DNA from: Candidatus Brockarchaeota archaeon
GTDB lineage: Archaea > Thermoproteota > EX4484-205 > JAAOZP01
Length of the DNA stretch: 64,000 bases
Assembly: GCA_017601225.1 (NCBI GenBank)
Contig: JAFNIX010000009.1
Location: 23,612-87,611 of the forward strand
Direction: 5' to 3'
How positions within the stretch are numbered: the stretch's first letter is position 1; each line of letters opens with the position of its first letter. A model generated the notes under the pieces. That model searched no databases, was not told the origin of the DNA, and saw nothing but the letters and a program-made list of their open reading frames with translations. The position numbers and the translations under genes were made by a program. Shown here in pieces: positions 1 through 7,641 of this stretch.

Positions 1-82
1 AACATGGCAGGGAATTTTCCTATGCGAGTTCGACGGGCCCAGGAGGCGGAGGATTCTGTTAAAAATAATTAAAGAAGAATAA
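1..82 (+). CDS. YjbQ/UPF0047 family protein, C-terminal end only
   Basis: Only the last 26 codons are inside the window, read from base 2 to a TAA at 80-82; the start lies upstream. The visible end contains TWQGIFLCEFDGPRRRR, which is the characteristic C-terminal signature of the YjbQ (UPF0047) family, small trimeric proteins for which a weak thiamine-phosphate synthase activity has been reported in bacteria. A second open frame over the same bases shows no family signature. Identification rests on this short motif, so the family is fairly sure and the function is not. Confidence 0.72.
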   Translation, partial: TWQGIFLCEFDGPRRRRILLKIIKEE

Positions 83-160
83 AAGCATGTGCAGCTGAGC
101 TTAGGCCATTTAACCCGCTACCGTATACGATAGCCCGATGAAAACCTTTGGCCAGCAAGG

Positions 161-170
161 CTTAAATAAT
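161..170 (+). promoter_or_regulatory. TATA box of the acylphosphatase-like gene
   Basis: CTTAAATAAT is centred about 26 bases before the GTG at 191, and no Shine-Dalgarno site lies between them. This spacing is that of an archaeal TATA element with transcription beginning at or next to the start codon, and it supports the GTG as the true start. Confidence 0.6.
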
Positions 171-190
171 TTTATCGTCTTATCATTATT

Positions 191-766
191 GTGAAAAAGA
201 AAATCGTGATTAAAGGCGACAGGGTTCAGGATGTTGGTTATAGGCTCTTTCTCCTGGACGCTGCCGAAGACCTGGGTTTAAAGGGTTTTCAGGCTAGGAA
301 TGTTAAAGATTACGTTGAATTCATCGTGGAAGGTGATGATAACAAAGTGATTAAATTCGTTGAATTCGCCAAGAGCAACTACCCAGAATTCGCCAAGGTG
401 GGTGAAGTGCAGGAGGCGGATTATGAGGGGGAAGTCATGCCTATGGACAGGTTTTACCACAGGTTCAGTGTCGACCAGCTGGTCAAAATAGTGAATTTAG
501 GAATCGGCATGATTGGAAAACAGGATTCCATGATAGAGAAGCAGAGCGTAATGATAGAAAAACAGGATTCGATGCTGGGAAAAATGGATCTAATGTTGGA
601 TAAACAAGACGAAATGCTGAGAAAACAGGATGAAATGCTAAGAAAACAGGATGAAACAATAATGGAGATAAGAGCATTAAGAGAAGATTTGAGAAATTAC
701 ATGGAGGAAAGGTTTGAGAAAATCGAAAGAGAGATAGCGGCGATAAAAGCCAAGATAGGTCTTTAA
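191..766 (+). CDS. Acylphosphatase domain fused to a heptad-repeat coiled coil
   Basis: Residues 1-90 form an acylphosphatase-like domain: the loop GDRVQDVGYR gives the phosphate-binding Arg18, and Asn37 in QARN matches the second catalytic residue of the family, so hydrolysis of acyl phosphates such as acetyl phosphate is plausible. Ordinary acylphosphatases are about 90 residues long and end there. This one continues through residues 110-160 with seven consecutive heptads of the form KQDxMLx, then a charged helix to the end, predicting a long oligomeric coiled coil. No membrane segment is visible. The start is a GTG placed by the TATA box 26 bases upstream. The gene stands alone and converges on the next one. 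The DNA of the heptads is a near-perfect 21-base tandem repeat, suggesting expansion by duplication. The coiled coil may tether or cluster the enzyme; that is inference. Confidence 0.75.
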   Translation: MKKKIVIKGDRVQDVGYRLFLLDAAEDLGLKGFQARNVKDYVEFIVEGDDNKVIKFVEFAKSNYPEFAKVGEVQEADYEGEVMPMDRFYHRFSVDQLVKIVNLGIGMIGKQDSMIEKQSVMIEKQDSMLGKMDLMLDKQDEMLRKQDEMLRKQDETIMEIRALREDLRNYMEERFEKIEREIAAIKAKIGL

Positions 767-775
767 GAAACCTAT
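755..775. terminator. Small hairpin at the convergent gene ends
   Basis: ATAGGT at 755-760 pairs with ACCTAT at 770-775 around a 9-base loop that contains the TAA of the acylphosphatase gene. It lies between convergent genes and could mark a transcript end. The stem is short and there is no long T-run. Confidence 0.25.
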
Positions 776-800
776 TAAACGTTCTTCATGAGACCATGTC

Positions 801-1337
801 TTAAGGACGTGCCCAACCAATGTTGATAGTCTCTTGTAGATGAACTAAGCGGGAAGTCGAATACTTTTGCTTTCTCCATGGGTTTTTATAAATCTCTATG
901 ACCTCCCATATTATGTTTGGCAACTCCTCGGGCATGCCCATGTTGACCCCCGTACATATGAAAGCATGTTGATTTAAGTAAACATAGTATTTCTCATCAT
1001 TATAGTGAAATTCAGCCTCACCCGGGTTTATAGATTTCGGCTTCTTGTAGACCAGGAAAGGCCATACCTTGCAAGAGAACGGTTTCAAGCCTAGTTCCTG
1101 TAAGTCACACAACCCGTACTCGTTCTGAAACACGCATTTTCCACCAATTTTTCTCAAGAAAGGCTTTACATCAGGCACCACAGCTTCCGGCATAAGCTCG
1201 GAAATCTTTGCATATTCATAGGGGCGGAGGGTCACTTTAAATTTACTGCAGCATTTCCCACACCGGAGACAAGCCCAAGATCTCAGTCTTCTCCAAGGTA
1301 TTTCCTTAGTCATGCGTCCTACCCGACGAGAATTCAT
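801..1337 (-). CDS. YkgJ-type zinc/iron-chelating Cys-cluster protein
   Basis: The N-terminal CLRCGKCC followed by spaced cysteines (GKCVF, GLCDL, FSCKVWPF) is the CxxCxxCC-type metal-binding pattern of the YkgJ family (often annotated zinc- or iron-chelating domain). The substrate and role of the family are unknown in general; roles in modification of other proteins have been proposed. The 178-residue length is typical. Either ATG at 1337 or ATG at 1313 (codon 9) could be the start: an A/T-rich TATA stretch at 1353-1368 fits transcription starting near 1337. A second family member lies at 15363-15845. The gene is monocistronic and converges on the acylphosphatase gene. Confidence 0.75.
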   Translation of the reverse strand: MNSRRVGRMTKEIPWRRLRSWACLRCGKCCSKFKVTLRPYEYAKISELMPEAVVPDVKPFLRKIGGKCVFQNEYGLCDLQELGLKPFSCKVWPFLVYKKPKSINPGEAEFHYNDEKYYVYLNQHAFICTGVNMGMPEELPNIIWEVIEIYKNPWRKQKYSTSRLVHLQETINIGWARP

Positions 1338-1666
1338 GTCGGAAACGGACCGGATATAAATTTTAAAGAACCTTTGCCGCGGCGTATGCTAGACATTTAG
1401 CTTTACTTCAATATTGCTGAGAACAGTTAACTCATCCTCAACAGTTTGCATTGTTCATTTTCTTACCTTGATGATCGGAACGCGGATTAGCCTGCCTAAA
1501 CATGGAACTCTCAGGCTTTGAATCAAACTCAAAAATTGAATAATAGCTTTTTTCTCCTTCACCGTAAGCGATTTCATAGCAGTAAACCATAATAATTATG
1601 CGTGTTTGACGAACGCGCTGGTAAAGTTTATATAATACGTTTGACATATTACGTAATACGATAATC
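1338..1666. other. Gene-poor interval with one doubtful 50-codon frame
   Basis: This 329-base stretch separates two divergent genes. It holds the promoter of the Cys-cluster gene at its left end and the promoter/operator of the toxin-antitoxin pair at its right end. On the minus strand an ATG at 1590 opens a 50-codon frame ending at 1438, beginning MVYCYEIAYGEGEK; it has protein-like composition but no ribosome site, and no family was recognised. It may be a gene remnant. Confidence 0.4.
1631..1660 (+). promoter_or_regulatory. TATA box and probable antitoxin operator
   Basis: A TATA element (TTTATATAAT, about 1627-1636) precedes the TTG at 1667. Overlapping and following it, TAATACG occurs at 1633-1639 and again at 1654-1660, exactly 21 bases apart (two helical turns), and the second copy belongs to the 12-base palindrome TATTACGTAATA at 1647-1658. 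Ribbon-helix-helix antitoxins commonly bind such repeated half-sites to shut off their own operon, so autoregulation is a reasonable inference. Confidence 0.5.
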
Positions 1667-1960
1667 TTGTCCGAAACAATCAGTTTAAGGCTTCCCCGAA
1701 AAATCTTAAGGGAGCTTAACGAGCTGGCAACCAAGGAGGGGAAAGATAGGTCGAAGCTTATACGTGAAATCTTAGAACAAAGCATTAAGGCAAAAAACCT
1801 AGAGCATGCAGTAGAATTATATCGTAAAGGGCAGGCTACAGGTTGGAAAGCCGCCCAAATGGCGGGCATATCTCTATGGCGCTTTTATAAGGCTTTAACC
1901 GATAAGGGTGTCCTCATCCAGTATTCAGAGCACGATCTAGAAATGGATCTTACGGATTAG
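1667..1960 (+). CDS. UPF0175-type antitoxin with ribbon-helix-helix N-terminus
   Basis: The 97-residue protein starts with a ribbon-helix-helix pattern (TISLRLPRKILRELNELA, then SKLIREIL) and continues with the UPF0175 signature region (AVELYRKGQATGWKAAQMAGIS), which resembles a second helix-turn-helix. UPF0175 proteins are antitoxins paired with DUF3368 PIN-domain ribonucleases, and such a partner begins 12 bases downstream. The TTG start lies about 30 bases after the TATA box and just after the palindromic operator. It is expected to bind DNA and to neutralise the PIN toxin. No mobile element was seen beside the pair. Confidence 0.85.
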   Translation: MSETISLRLPRKILRELNELATKEGKDRSKLIREILEQSIKAKNLEHAVELYRKGQATGWKAAQMAGISLWRFYKALTDKGVLIQYSEHDLEMDLTD

Positions 1961-1972
1961 AGGAGAAATGTT

Positions 1973-2488
1973 TTGCCCATAGTATCCAACGCAAGCCCTC
2001 TCATATGGCTCTCGAAGATTGGTAAACTCCTGTTGCTTAAGAAGCTTTTCGGCGAAGTACTTATTCCAGAGGAAGTTTACAAGGAGGCTGTGGAAAAAGG
2101 CTTGGAAGAAGGGTTCAGCGACGCGTTTGTAATTAAAGAGAGCGTTGAAAACGGCTGGATAAAAATCGTAAAGCTTGACGAACAAGGAGAAAGGCTTTGC
2201 CGAAAAATCATGGAGCATGCTCCAGAAATCCACTTAGGAGAGGCTCAGGCAATAGTACTGGCCCGTGAAAACAAAATGTTGCTGCTGATAGATGAGTCTA
2301 GTGGAAGAGCTTTCGCAGAAGCCATGGGTCTTAAAGCCAGGGGAACCCTCTACATCATTGTTGAAGCGTTGAAAAAAGGGTTTCTTGATAAAAGCAACGC
2401 TAAAGAAACTGTTTTAACGCTGGCAAGTAAAGGATTCAGGATTGAACCAGAACTTTTAGCAAGACTCTTAAGGGAGATAGAGAGATAA
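1973..2488 (+). CDS. DUF3368 PIN-domain toxin (putative ribonuclease)
   Basis: The protein opens with VSNASPLIWL and contains HLGEAQAIVLA and LLLIDESSGRAFAE, the three conserved blocks of DUF3368, a PIN-like nuclease family. Glu90 and Asp107 match acidic metal-binding positions; the first position is Asn6, where many PIN proteins have Asp. It probably cleaves RNA when free of its antitoxin. The TTG at 1973 is supported by GAGGAG at 1960-1965 seven bases upstream, and the only nearby ATG (1968) runs into a stop after four codons. It is co-transcribed with the antitoxin ahead of it. Length, 171 residues, is normal. Confidence 0.83.
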   Translation: MPIVSNASPLIWLSKIGKLLLLKKLFGEVLIPEEVYKEAVEKGLEEGFSDAFVIKESVENGWIKIVKLDEQGERLCRKIMEHAPEIHLGEAQAIVLARENKMLLLIDESSGRAFAEAMGLKARGTLYIIVEALKKGFLDKSNAKETVLTLASKGFRIEPELLARLLREIER

Positions 2489-2742
2489 AGGTATAGGAAA
2501 ATAGTTATCACGAAGAGGCATATACTGAAGCACGGGTTAGTTGAATGTTATTGATGGCTAGCAGCATCATCATCAAAAAGCTGATGAATATGGCTGTTTG
2601 AATCAAAGCATCGTTCGAAACCCAGGGCGCGAGGCTTAGAGTTTCAACCTTCAGGCTACTGGGCGTATCGCCTACATCTAGCACACGCCAGAATAAAAAC
2701 GGAGGAGATGGATAAAAGGCTTCCTACGAGAATTGATTCGTT

Positions 2743-2760
2743 GGAGAGAAAGAAAAAAGG
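2743..2760 (-). terminator. Poly-T terminator of the large secreted-protein gene
   Basis: On the minus strand CCTTTTTTCTTTCTCTCC follows about 15 bases after the stop codon of the gene ending at 2775. Archaeal termination commonly uses such T-runs without a strong hairpin. Confidence 0.5.
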
Positions 2761-2774
2761 GATGAATATAACGC

Positions 2775-5063
2775 TTATGGGTATACTATCGGTAAGCAGG
2801 GTTCTGGGCAGAGGAACGGAAGCCGGTTGTTGTTGAGCCCGTCGAGCAGGTTCTTCCAATATTCTTGAGCTCCTCTATCCAGATAAAGCAACGCATTGTA
2901 CGCGTTTTCTATGATTTCACCTATGGTTATGAATCCTGATGGAACATGTAATGAGGGGCCAACGTAAACTGTTGTGCTGTTATCCAAGAAGGAGTGTAGA
3001 ACGTTTAGTTTCGTCGCGATTAGCTGGGCTGAAAGCATCCAACGCATATCGGCAGCGGTGGCGCTTAGCAGATAGTTTCTGATCTGTGTTTTTGCCGTGG
3101 TAAGGGTTTCGCTGAAAGACGGATATGACCATCCGGATGGTTGGTAAAGGTTCAGACTATTCAACGCGCTCACGTCGTCAGAAGTTATCAATGCTTGCCC
3201 GTTTTTGTTGCTCCAGAAGCCAAGCGTTTTTCCACCAGTACCCGGTTTTAAGCAGACGTTTCCAAAGTTATTATCCGTGTAAGTTCCGCCTAATGCAACT
3301 TCGATTCCATAGTAGCCGTTTACCGGAGCTGTCTGAACCCACATTCCCTGCGGCATGACCTCGACAACCCTATAGGTTCCAGCCTCATCAACCGTGAAGC
3401 TGTAGCCGCCGGCGATGTCAGTTTCAACCTCTCCTACAAGAGTCCATGTGTCACCAATCTTTTTCAATAGTTGGATCTTCCAGCCCGCTATGCCTACTTC
3501 GCCAGGGTCTAGCACGCCATCCACGTCAGCATCGTAGAATTTGACGCCGCTAATCGTTGCTTGAAACTGATATACCTCCACTTCAACTGTCCAACTGTCG
3601 CTGCCCGTTGCACCCGTGCCGTACGCGACGAACGAGGCGGTGTTCTCCACCGTGTATGTGTCTGGCACCGAGTAGGGGCCGATTGTCCGAGTGTAAGTGA
3701 AGGTCTTAGGAGCTTCTCCGTACGCGACGGTGCCAAGAGAATCAGCGTATGTATCGCTGACCTCAATGCTCTCATCAACCTCTGTTATGGTCGCGGAAGT
3801 GAAATCGACATTCGCTGTTCCGAAGAAGGCTGTAGTCCCTATTTCGGTCTTGGTTCCGTCCAACTTGTAATTATAGTTTTGAATCGTGACCCTCGCTGTA
3901 TTTATGCGGGTTGAAGCATCCGGCAGGCTTGCCGAGTATGTTACAGTCAAGGTACCTTCTGCTTCAAGCGTGTATGGGAATGTTACCCCGAAGTCCACTT
4001 TTGCTTCGATGCCCGAAACCACGTCTGCGATTGTGTTTATCGTTACCGGTATCGGAGCAGGGTTATACACCGTAATGGTTCCTGTAACAGCCCAGTCGCT
4101 GTCAGTGTAAGTCGCTTCAACAGTTATCTCGTAGTTAACATCGAAAGTTTCCCCGGTTTTAAGCTTCAAGTATGTTTGGTCACCCTTTTTGTCAATAGTC
4201 CAAATGTAGGTGCGAGTGAAAGAGGTCTCTGCAGTCTTCGTAACCTCAAGCGCGTAGCAGATAACCGTAACAGTGGCGGAATCAGATTGCCTAGTCTCCC
4301 TGATCGTCGCAGTGTTCACATTTTCTCCCTTGTCAGCACACGTGAAGGTCTTTTCGTAAGTTACAGAGCCGCTTTCACTGAAAGTCCATGAACCGCCATT
4401 AGTATCATCGACGTGAATCACATCATTAACCCGCGTGGGTTGAGACGGAAAGATCGTCGTTTCGCTTGGGCTGGGACCAAATGGTTCTCCTAAATGTCCG
4501 GAATGGTTGGTAATAGTGACTTCAGCCGTTACCTTATAGGTGCCGTCTGCATGTGGTTGTGGATAAGCCCCGCCGGTAATGGGTATATTTATTCTGTAAC
4601 TGTAGCAATAAATTTCGCCAGGAGCCAACACGGGATGAGAGCTTACATCAACAGGTGCTTCTGTCAGGTAATCGTTAGGAGGCGCATATCCATTTTTCAA
4701 AACAACCTTTATTGCTAGGTTCTCTGTTTCCACAGCTCCGCCGTTAGTAACGCAGACTTGGCCTTCAACCCATGCTTCCTCGGTGCCGCTGTCCTTCGTC
4801 ACCGTGATTGTGAACTGGGATGTTCCGGAGTCTCCTTCAAACAGGTGCCAAGTTTCAGGAGTAACAGACTTGTCTATTGTCCACCCATAAGTTATCTTCC
4901 AGTAGGCAGAAGCCGTAACAGTAGCCGAAAGAGTGGTTCCCGCCTGTCCCCCTGGTCCCCCTGACGTTTGCGTGAGTACCGATACTGCGAACACGTATGT
5001 AGCATTTATGACCAGTATTAGTAGAATTAGACCTAATAATATGAGTCCTAATTGTTTTCTCAA
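2775..5063 (-). CDS. Large secreted protein with repeated Ig-like modules and an SdrD-B-like domain
   Basis: A 762-residue export protein. Residues 1-27 are a signal peptide (basic MRK, then a long Leu/Ile stretch, ending near FAVSV). Residues about 35-505 are Thr/Val-rich beta-sandwich modules of the kind found in surface proteins (DUF11-like). Residues about 506-605 form an SdrD B-like repeat (ISGVKFYDADVDGVLDPGE, with the usual calcium-binding-type Asp/Glu cluster). The last 150 residues begin with KTLGFWSNKNGQ, a motif often found at the ends of large exported proteins. No C-terminal membrane anchor or sorting motif is visible, so it is probably released or held by other surface proteins. 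The TTG start is supported by GGTGA at 5071-5075 (seven-base spacing) and a TATA box at 5101-5110. Nothing in the sequence indicates an enzymatic function. Confidence 0.72.
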   Translation of the reverse strand: MRKQLGLILLGLILLILVINATYVFAVSVLTQTSGGPGGQAGTTLSATVTASAYWKITYGWTIDKSVTPETWHLFEGDSGTSQFTITVTKDSGTEEAWVEGQVCVTNGGAVETENLAIKVVLKNGYAPPNDYLTEAPVDVSSHPVLAPGEIYCYSYRINIPITGGAYPQPHADGTYKVTAEVTITNHSGHLGEPFGPSPSETTIFPSQPTRVNDVIHVDDTNGGSWTFSESGSVTYEKTFTCADKGENVNTATIRETRQSDSATVTVICYALEVTKTAETSFTRTYIWTIDKKGDQTYLKLKTGETFDVNYEITVEATYTDSDWAVTGTITVYNPAPIPVTINTIADVVSGIEAKVDFGVTFPYTLEAEGTLTVTYSASLPDASTRINTARVTIQNYNYKLDGTKTEIGTTAFFGTANVDFTSATITEVDESIEVSDTYADSLGTVAYGEAPKTFTYTRTIGPYSVPDTYTVENTASFVAYGTGATGSDSWTVEVEVYQFQATISGVKFYDADVDGVLDPGEVGIAGWKIQLLKKIGDTWTLVGEVETDIAGGYSFTVDEAGTYRVVEVMPQGMWVQTAPVNGYYGIEVALGGTYTDNNFGNVCLKPGTGGKTLGFWSNKNGQALITSDDVSALNSLNLYQPSGWSYPSFSETLTTAKTQIRNYLLSATAADMRWMLSAQLIATKLNVLHSFLDNSTTVYVGPSLHVPSGFITIGEIIENAYNALLYLDRGAQEYWKNLLDGLNNNRLPFLCPEPCLPIVYP

Positions 5064-5098
5064 TTTTGTTTCACCATGGGGAAAAGAGCTTTTACGCC

Positions 5099-5110
5099 TC
5101 TATATAAAGA
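5099..5110 (-). promoter_or_regulatory. TATA box of the secreted-protein gene
   Basis: On the minus strand TCTTTATATA (5101-5110) predicts transcription starting near 5079. That leaves a leader of about 15 bases which contains the GGTGA ribosome site before the TTG at 5063. Confidence 0.55.
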
Positions 5111-5270
5111 GTTCCTTTTAAGCTTTAGTATGTTCATAGTTTTACAGACACAATTACGGTTTAATTTCGTTTAAAAGCCTTTAAAAAAGTTCATTTCAGT
5201 CCAATAAGCTTGAAAAAATTTTAATTATCATGTTTATCTCTAGAATAACGGCTTTTACTCGGGACAACGG

Positions 5271-5311
5271 GACTAGGTGGGGCTCCTCGTCGCGTGCTTG
5301 ACCACCTAGTC
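5271..5311 (-). terminator. Hairpin overlapping the stop codon of the zinc-ribbon operon
   Basis: GACTAGGTGG at 5271-5280 and CCACCTAGTC at 5302-5311 form a perfect 10-base inverted repeat with a 21-base loop. The right arm contains the stop codon (5306-5308) of the last gene of the membrane operon. No T-run follows, so it may protect or define the mRNA end rather than act as a bacterial-style terminator. GGCTCC at 5281-5286 could alternatively pair with GGAGCC at 5323-5328. Confidence 0.45.
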
Positions 5312-6301
5312 AAGGATTATCGGGAGCCGGGTTGAAGCCCGCATCCTAGTTAGGCTGCTCGCCACCTTCCAAGCGTCTATGCTCCATTTCCGGTGACCAA
5401 GTGTTTCCGAGCCCTTATCCTTTATCGAGAGGCTTTTAACAAGCATCGGGGAGGAAGCTATGAGGGAAGAAACCAAGCCGCCTATGAGGCCTAGCGGAGA
5501 ACGTGTTAACGCTGTTGCCAGAAGCCCTGTGAGCAAGCCTATTCCTATGATGGTTGCGGAGGCAGTTAGCATTGTTACCCTAGACCTTGTGCTCAACGGG
5601 TATTCGACGAAGAGAACCCTGCCGCCGGAAGCGTCCAGAAGAACTCTGAACGACCTGCCTTTGTAAACATACTCCATGAGCCAGAAAGGGTAGTGCACGA
5701 GCCCAAGGTAGTTGACTTCAACCTTCTCAAGACTCTTTGAGCCGCTGCAGCTTCTGCTGGCCTCAGCCATCGCCTGCCCCGATATGAACCGGTAGGCAGC
5801 GTTGTAGGCTTCCTCGTAGCTTACAGTAGGCATGTGGAACCTGCTTCTCTGGGCCTGACTCGGGTTGAAGAAGCTCCTGCCCCTGACGGAGAAAGATAGT
5901 TGTTTAGCATGATCGTCAAGCCAGGTGCCGGTGTACGCCGCAAGGATAGGCATGTTCCTGGTTTCAAGATATGTGGCCTGCTTGCCGCCGTATGAGCAGG
6001 AGGAGTATGCTTTGCAGCTGAAAACATGGTAGGGAATGTTGTAGAGCTCAGCCTTGCGAAGATTAGCCTCAGCGTTGAAATCACTCGGGACACCGTACCT
6101 TCTAGTTATGAACTGCAATGCTTTACGCCATGCTGAAGGGCTCTCGACGTAGGCTGGAAACATGTAGTATGTCCAAGCCTTCCCGGTTGAAACCTCGAAG
6201 GTGTGGCCGCAGTACGGGCAGACTATTATTGAGGCGGATTGCGGTGCGGTTATTGAAGCGTTGCAGTTTAAGCATGTGACTGTCTTCATGCTCATTTCCA
6301 T
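5306..6301 (-). CDS. Zinc-ribbon membrane protein, last gene of the Ydj-like operon
   Basis: The first 40 residues form one zinc ribbon (CLNC and CPYCGHTF). A soluble middle region follows with FPAYVESPSAWRKAL and the block LVHYPFWLMEYVYKGRSFRVLLD, which resembles the YdjG-type sequence around PVWLLxYxYKGK. Two adjacent hydrophobic segments (residues about 243-262 and 265-285) would put it in the membrane with the ribbon in the cytoplasm. It overlaps the preceding gene by 10 bases, implying coupled translation, and the two are divergent paralogues in architecture. By analogy with Bacillus YdjG/YdjH it may form a membrane complex with the SPFH protein of the same operon. The exact biochemical role is unknown. 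Confidence 0.72.
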   Translation of the reverse strand: MEMSMKTVTCLNCNASITAPQSASIIVCPYCGHTFEVSTGKAWTYYMFPAYVESPSAWRKALQFITRRYGVPSDFNAEANLRKAELYNIPYHVFSCKAYSSCSYGGKQATYLETRNMPILAAYTGTWLDDHAKQLSFSVRGRSFFNPSQAQRSRFHMPTVSYEEAYNAAYRFISGQAMAEASRSCSGSKSLEKVEVNYLGLVHYPFWLMEYVYKGRSFRVLLDASGGRVLFVEYPLSTRSRVTMLTASATIIGIGLLTGLLATALTRSPLGLIGGLVSSLIASSPMLVKSLSIKDKGSETLGHRKWSIDAWKVASSLTRMRASTRLPIILD

Positions 6302-7335
6302 CTCTCCTCCCTAACGTCGCTAACAGCCCTACTGGCCAAGAGGGCTCCGGCTCCTGAAACAAGTATGAATACCATTACCGGGAACCAGTTTTCTAAGGAT
6401 GTTAAGAGGGTCAGTGCGAAGGCGCCCAGCACCACCGTCATCATGCTGCCTATCACGTAGAGCATTCTCTGGCCGAGGAAGACGGGCTCGGAAACCCTTA
6501 GGAATTGAAGGTTGTAGCCTGAGACGCTAGCCCTGTACATTCCACCCTTATACTTGTACACTAGTATCCACATTGGGGCCAAGAGTATCCAGAGCGAGTC
6601 AACCCTGGCCTGGCAGGAATAGTAGTAGAAGCCGTCTAAGCCGTTTGACGAACGTACGCTATCTCTTAACTCGTCTTCAACCATGTCCTTAAGCTCGTCC
6701 TCAGCCTCCTCCGGGAGAAGCTCAGCGTTTAAAACCTGCAGCCCAACCCTCTTCCAGTCTAGTGCAGCCAGTGGCTGAGGATCCTTAGCGGACTTCGCCT
6801 GGTCAACAAGCTCCTCCAAGCCGTATTCAGCAGCCTCCCTCCTAGCCTGGAACGCAAGCCTCATGGATGTGTTGAAAGACCCGTTTTTCGTCACAGTCCT
6901 CGTCACGTATGTTTCACCCGCCCTGGGCCCAGCGTACCGGCGGCCGGGACCAGCAGTAGGCGCGTAGGCCATGCTCCTTCTCTCAGTAACCCTTTTGAAG
7001 CCCGACCATTCGCCGACGGCTGAAACGTCTCCGACGAGAATCGGCACGTAGAAGCCCTGAACCTCTACCAGCTCAATGTCGCCGTAAACCCTGCTCATAT
7101 CCGGGTCACTCCTCATCCTGCTCCAGAAAGCGTTAACCACCTCATCCTTGCTGCGAGTTGGGAGAACGAATATTTCAAGCCTCCCCGTGGAGAACCAGTT
7201 GACCGTGCCACAGTACTCGCACACGCAGGCTATTGTCTCAGGAGTGTAGTTTAAAGGCGCGGCGCAGTTAGAGCATTTAAAGACATTCTTAGACTCCTGC
7301 TGGGTCAATCCTTCTTCCTCGAAATAATTAACCAA
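6292..7335 (-). CDS. YdjG-like zinc-ribbon membrane protein
   Basis: A zinc ribbon near the N-terminus (CSNCAAPL then CEYCGTV) is followed by a soluble region with FYVPILVGDVSAVGEWSG and by APMWILVYKYKGGMYRASV, both typical of the YdjG family (TFIIB-type zinc ribbon membrane proteins). Two transmembrane helices lie at residues about 295-315 and 318-337. In Bacillus subtilis, YdjG works with PspA (YdjF), YdjH and the SPFH protein YdjI in envelope stress; the neighbouring SPFH gene here supports the same kind of assembly. It overlaps the gene before it by 31 bases and the gene after it by 10 bases, so the operon is tightly packed. Confidence 0.75.
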   Translation of the reverse strand: MVNYFEEEGLTQQESKNVFKCSNCAAPLNYTPETIACVCEYCGTVNWFSTGRLEIFVLPTRSKDEVVNAFWSRMRSDPDMSRVYGDIELVEVQGFYVPILVGDVSAVGEWSGFKRVTERRSMAYAPTAGPGRRYAGPRAGETYVTRTVTKNGSFNTSMRLAFQARREAAEYGLEELVDQAKSAKDPQPLAALDWKRVGLQVLNAELLPEEAEDELKDMVEDELRDSVRSSNGLDGFYYYSCQARVDSLWILLAPMWILVYKYKGGMYRASVSGYNLQFLRVSEPVFLGQRMLYVIGSMMTVVLGAFALTLLTSLENWFPVMVFILVSGAGALLASRAVSDVREERWK

Positions 7336-7631
7336 GTGATAACCATTATTATTAGAGCTATGCTGAAGTTGAGCACAGGGTTTCCTGTGACGAGCGTAAG
7401 CATCAGCGATGCCCCCATGATTGAAAGCACCAATCCCCAGACCAAGTAGTACCTCCAGTCCCCAGCCATTTTTGAGAAAACAATAGTGTATAATCCCAAG
7501 AAGAGGAGTGGAATAGACACTAGAATCAGAGGCTCGACATAGCCCGTTGAAACCAAGATGCCGTCGACGCCTATTGAGATCAGTAGGACAGCCAGCGCGT
7601 ATCCTCCGTAGCCCGTTCTCCTTCTGCTCAT
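7305..7631 (-). CDS. Small multi-spanning membrane protein of the Ydj-like operon
   Basis: A 108-residue protein made almost entirely of four hydrophobic segments (about residues 11-29, 33-52, 60-80 and 86-103) with a basic start (MSRRR) and basic end (SRKKD). No known domain was recognised. It starts 10 bases after the SPFH gene and its last 31 bases overlap the start of the YdjG-like gene, which is strong evidence that it is a real operon member. A membrane scaffold or stability partner for the zinc-ribbon proteins is the simplest guess. Confidence 0.65.
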   Translation of the reverse strand: MSRRRTGYGGYALAVLLISIGVDGILVSTGYVEPLILVSIPLLFLGLYTIVFSKMAGDWRYYLVWGLVLSIMGASLMLTLVTGNPVLNFSIALIIMVITWLIISRKKD

Positions 7632-7641
7632 TTAGAGTCCT

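Noticed and set aside
1..72. Alternative reading frame at the left edge (frame 1)
   Set aside because: Frame 2 carries the YjbQ C-terminal signature TWQGIFLCEFDGPRRRR; frame 1 does not resemble any family.
1438..1590. 50-codon minus-strand frame (MVYCYEIAYGEGEK...)
   Set aside because: Composition is protein-like, but there is no ribosome site, clear TATA box or known family; kept only as a note in the interval description.
2556..2600. TGATGG/CTGATGA boxes resembling a C/D guide RNA
   Set aside because: Only overlapping partial boxes are present, with no closing D box or flanking stem at the right spacing.
2602..2640. T-loop-like GTTCGAAAC that might belong to a tRNA
   Set aside because: No flanking stem pairs and no acceptor or anticodon arm could be found around it.
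2713..2841. Short frame MDKRLPTRIDSLERKK after a GGAGGAG stretch
   Set aside because: The ribosome site touches the ATG without spacing, and the frame runs antisense into the end of the secreted-protein gene.
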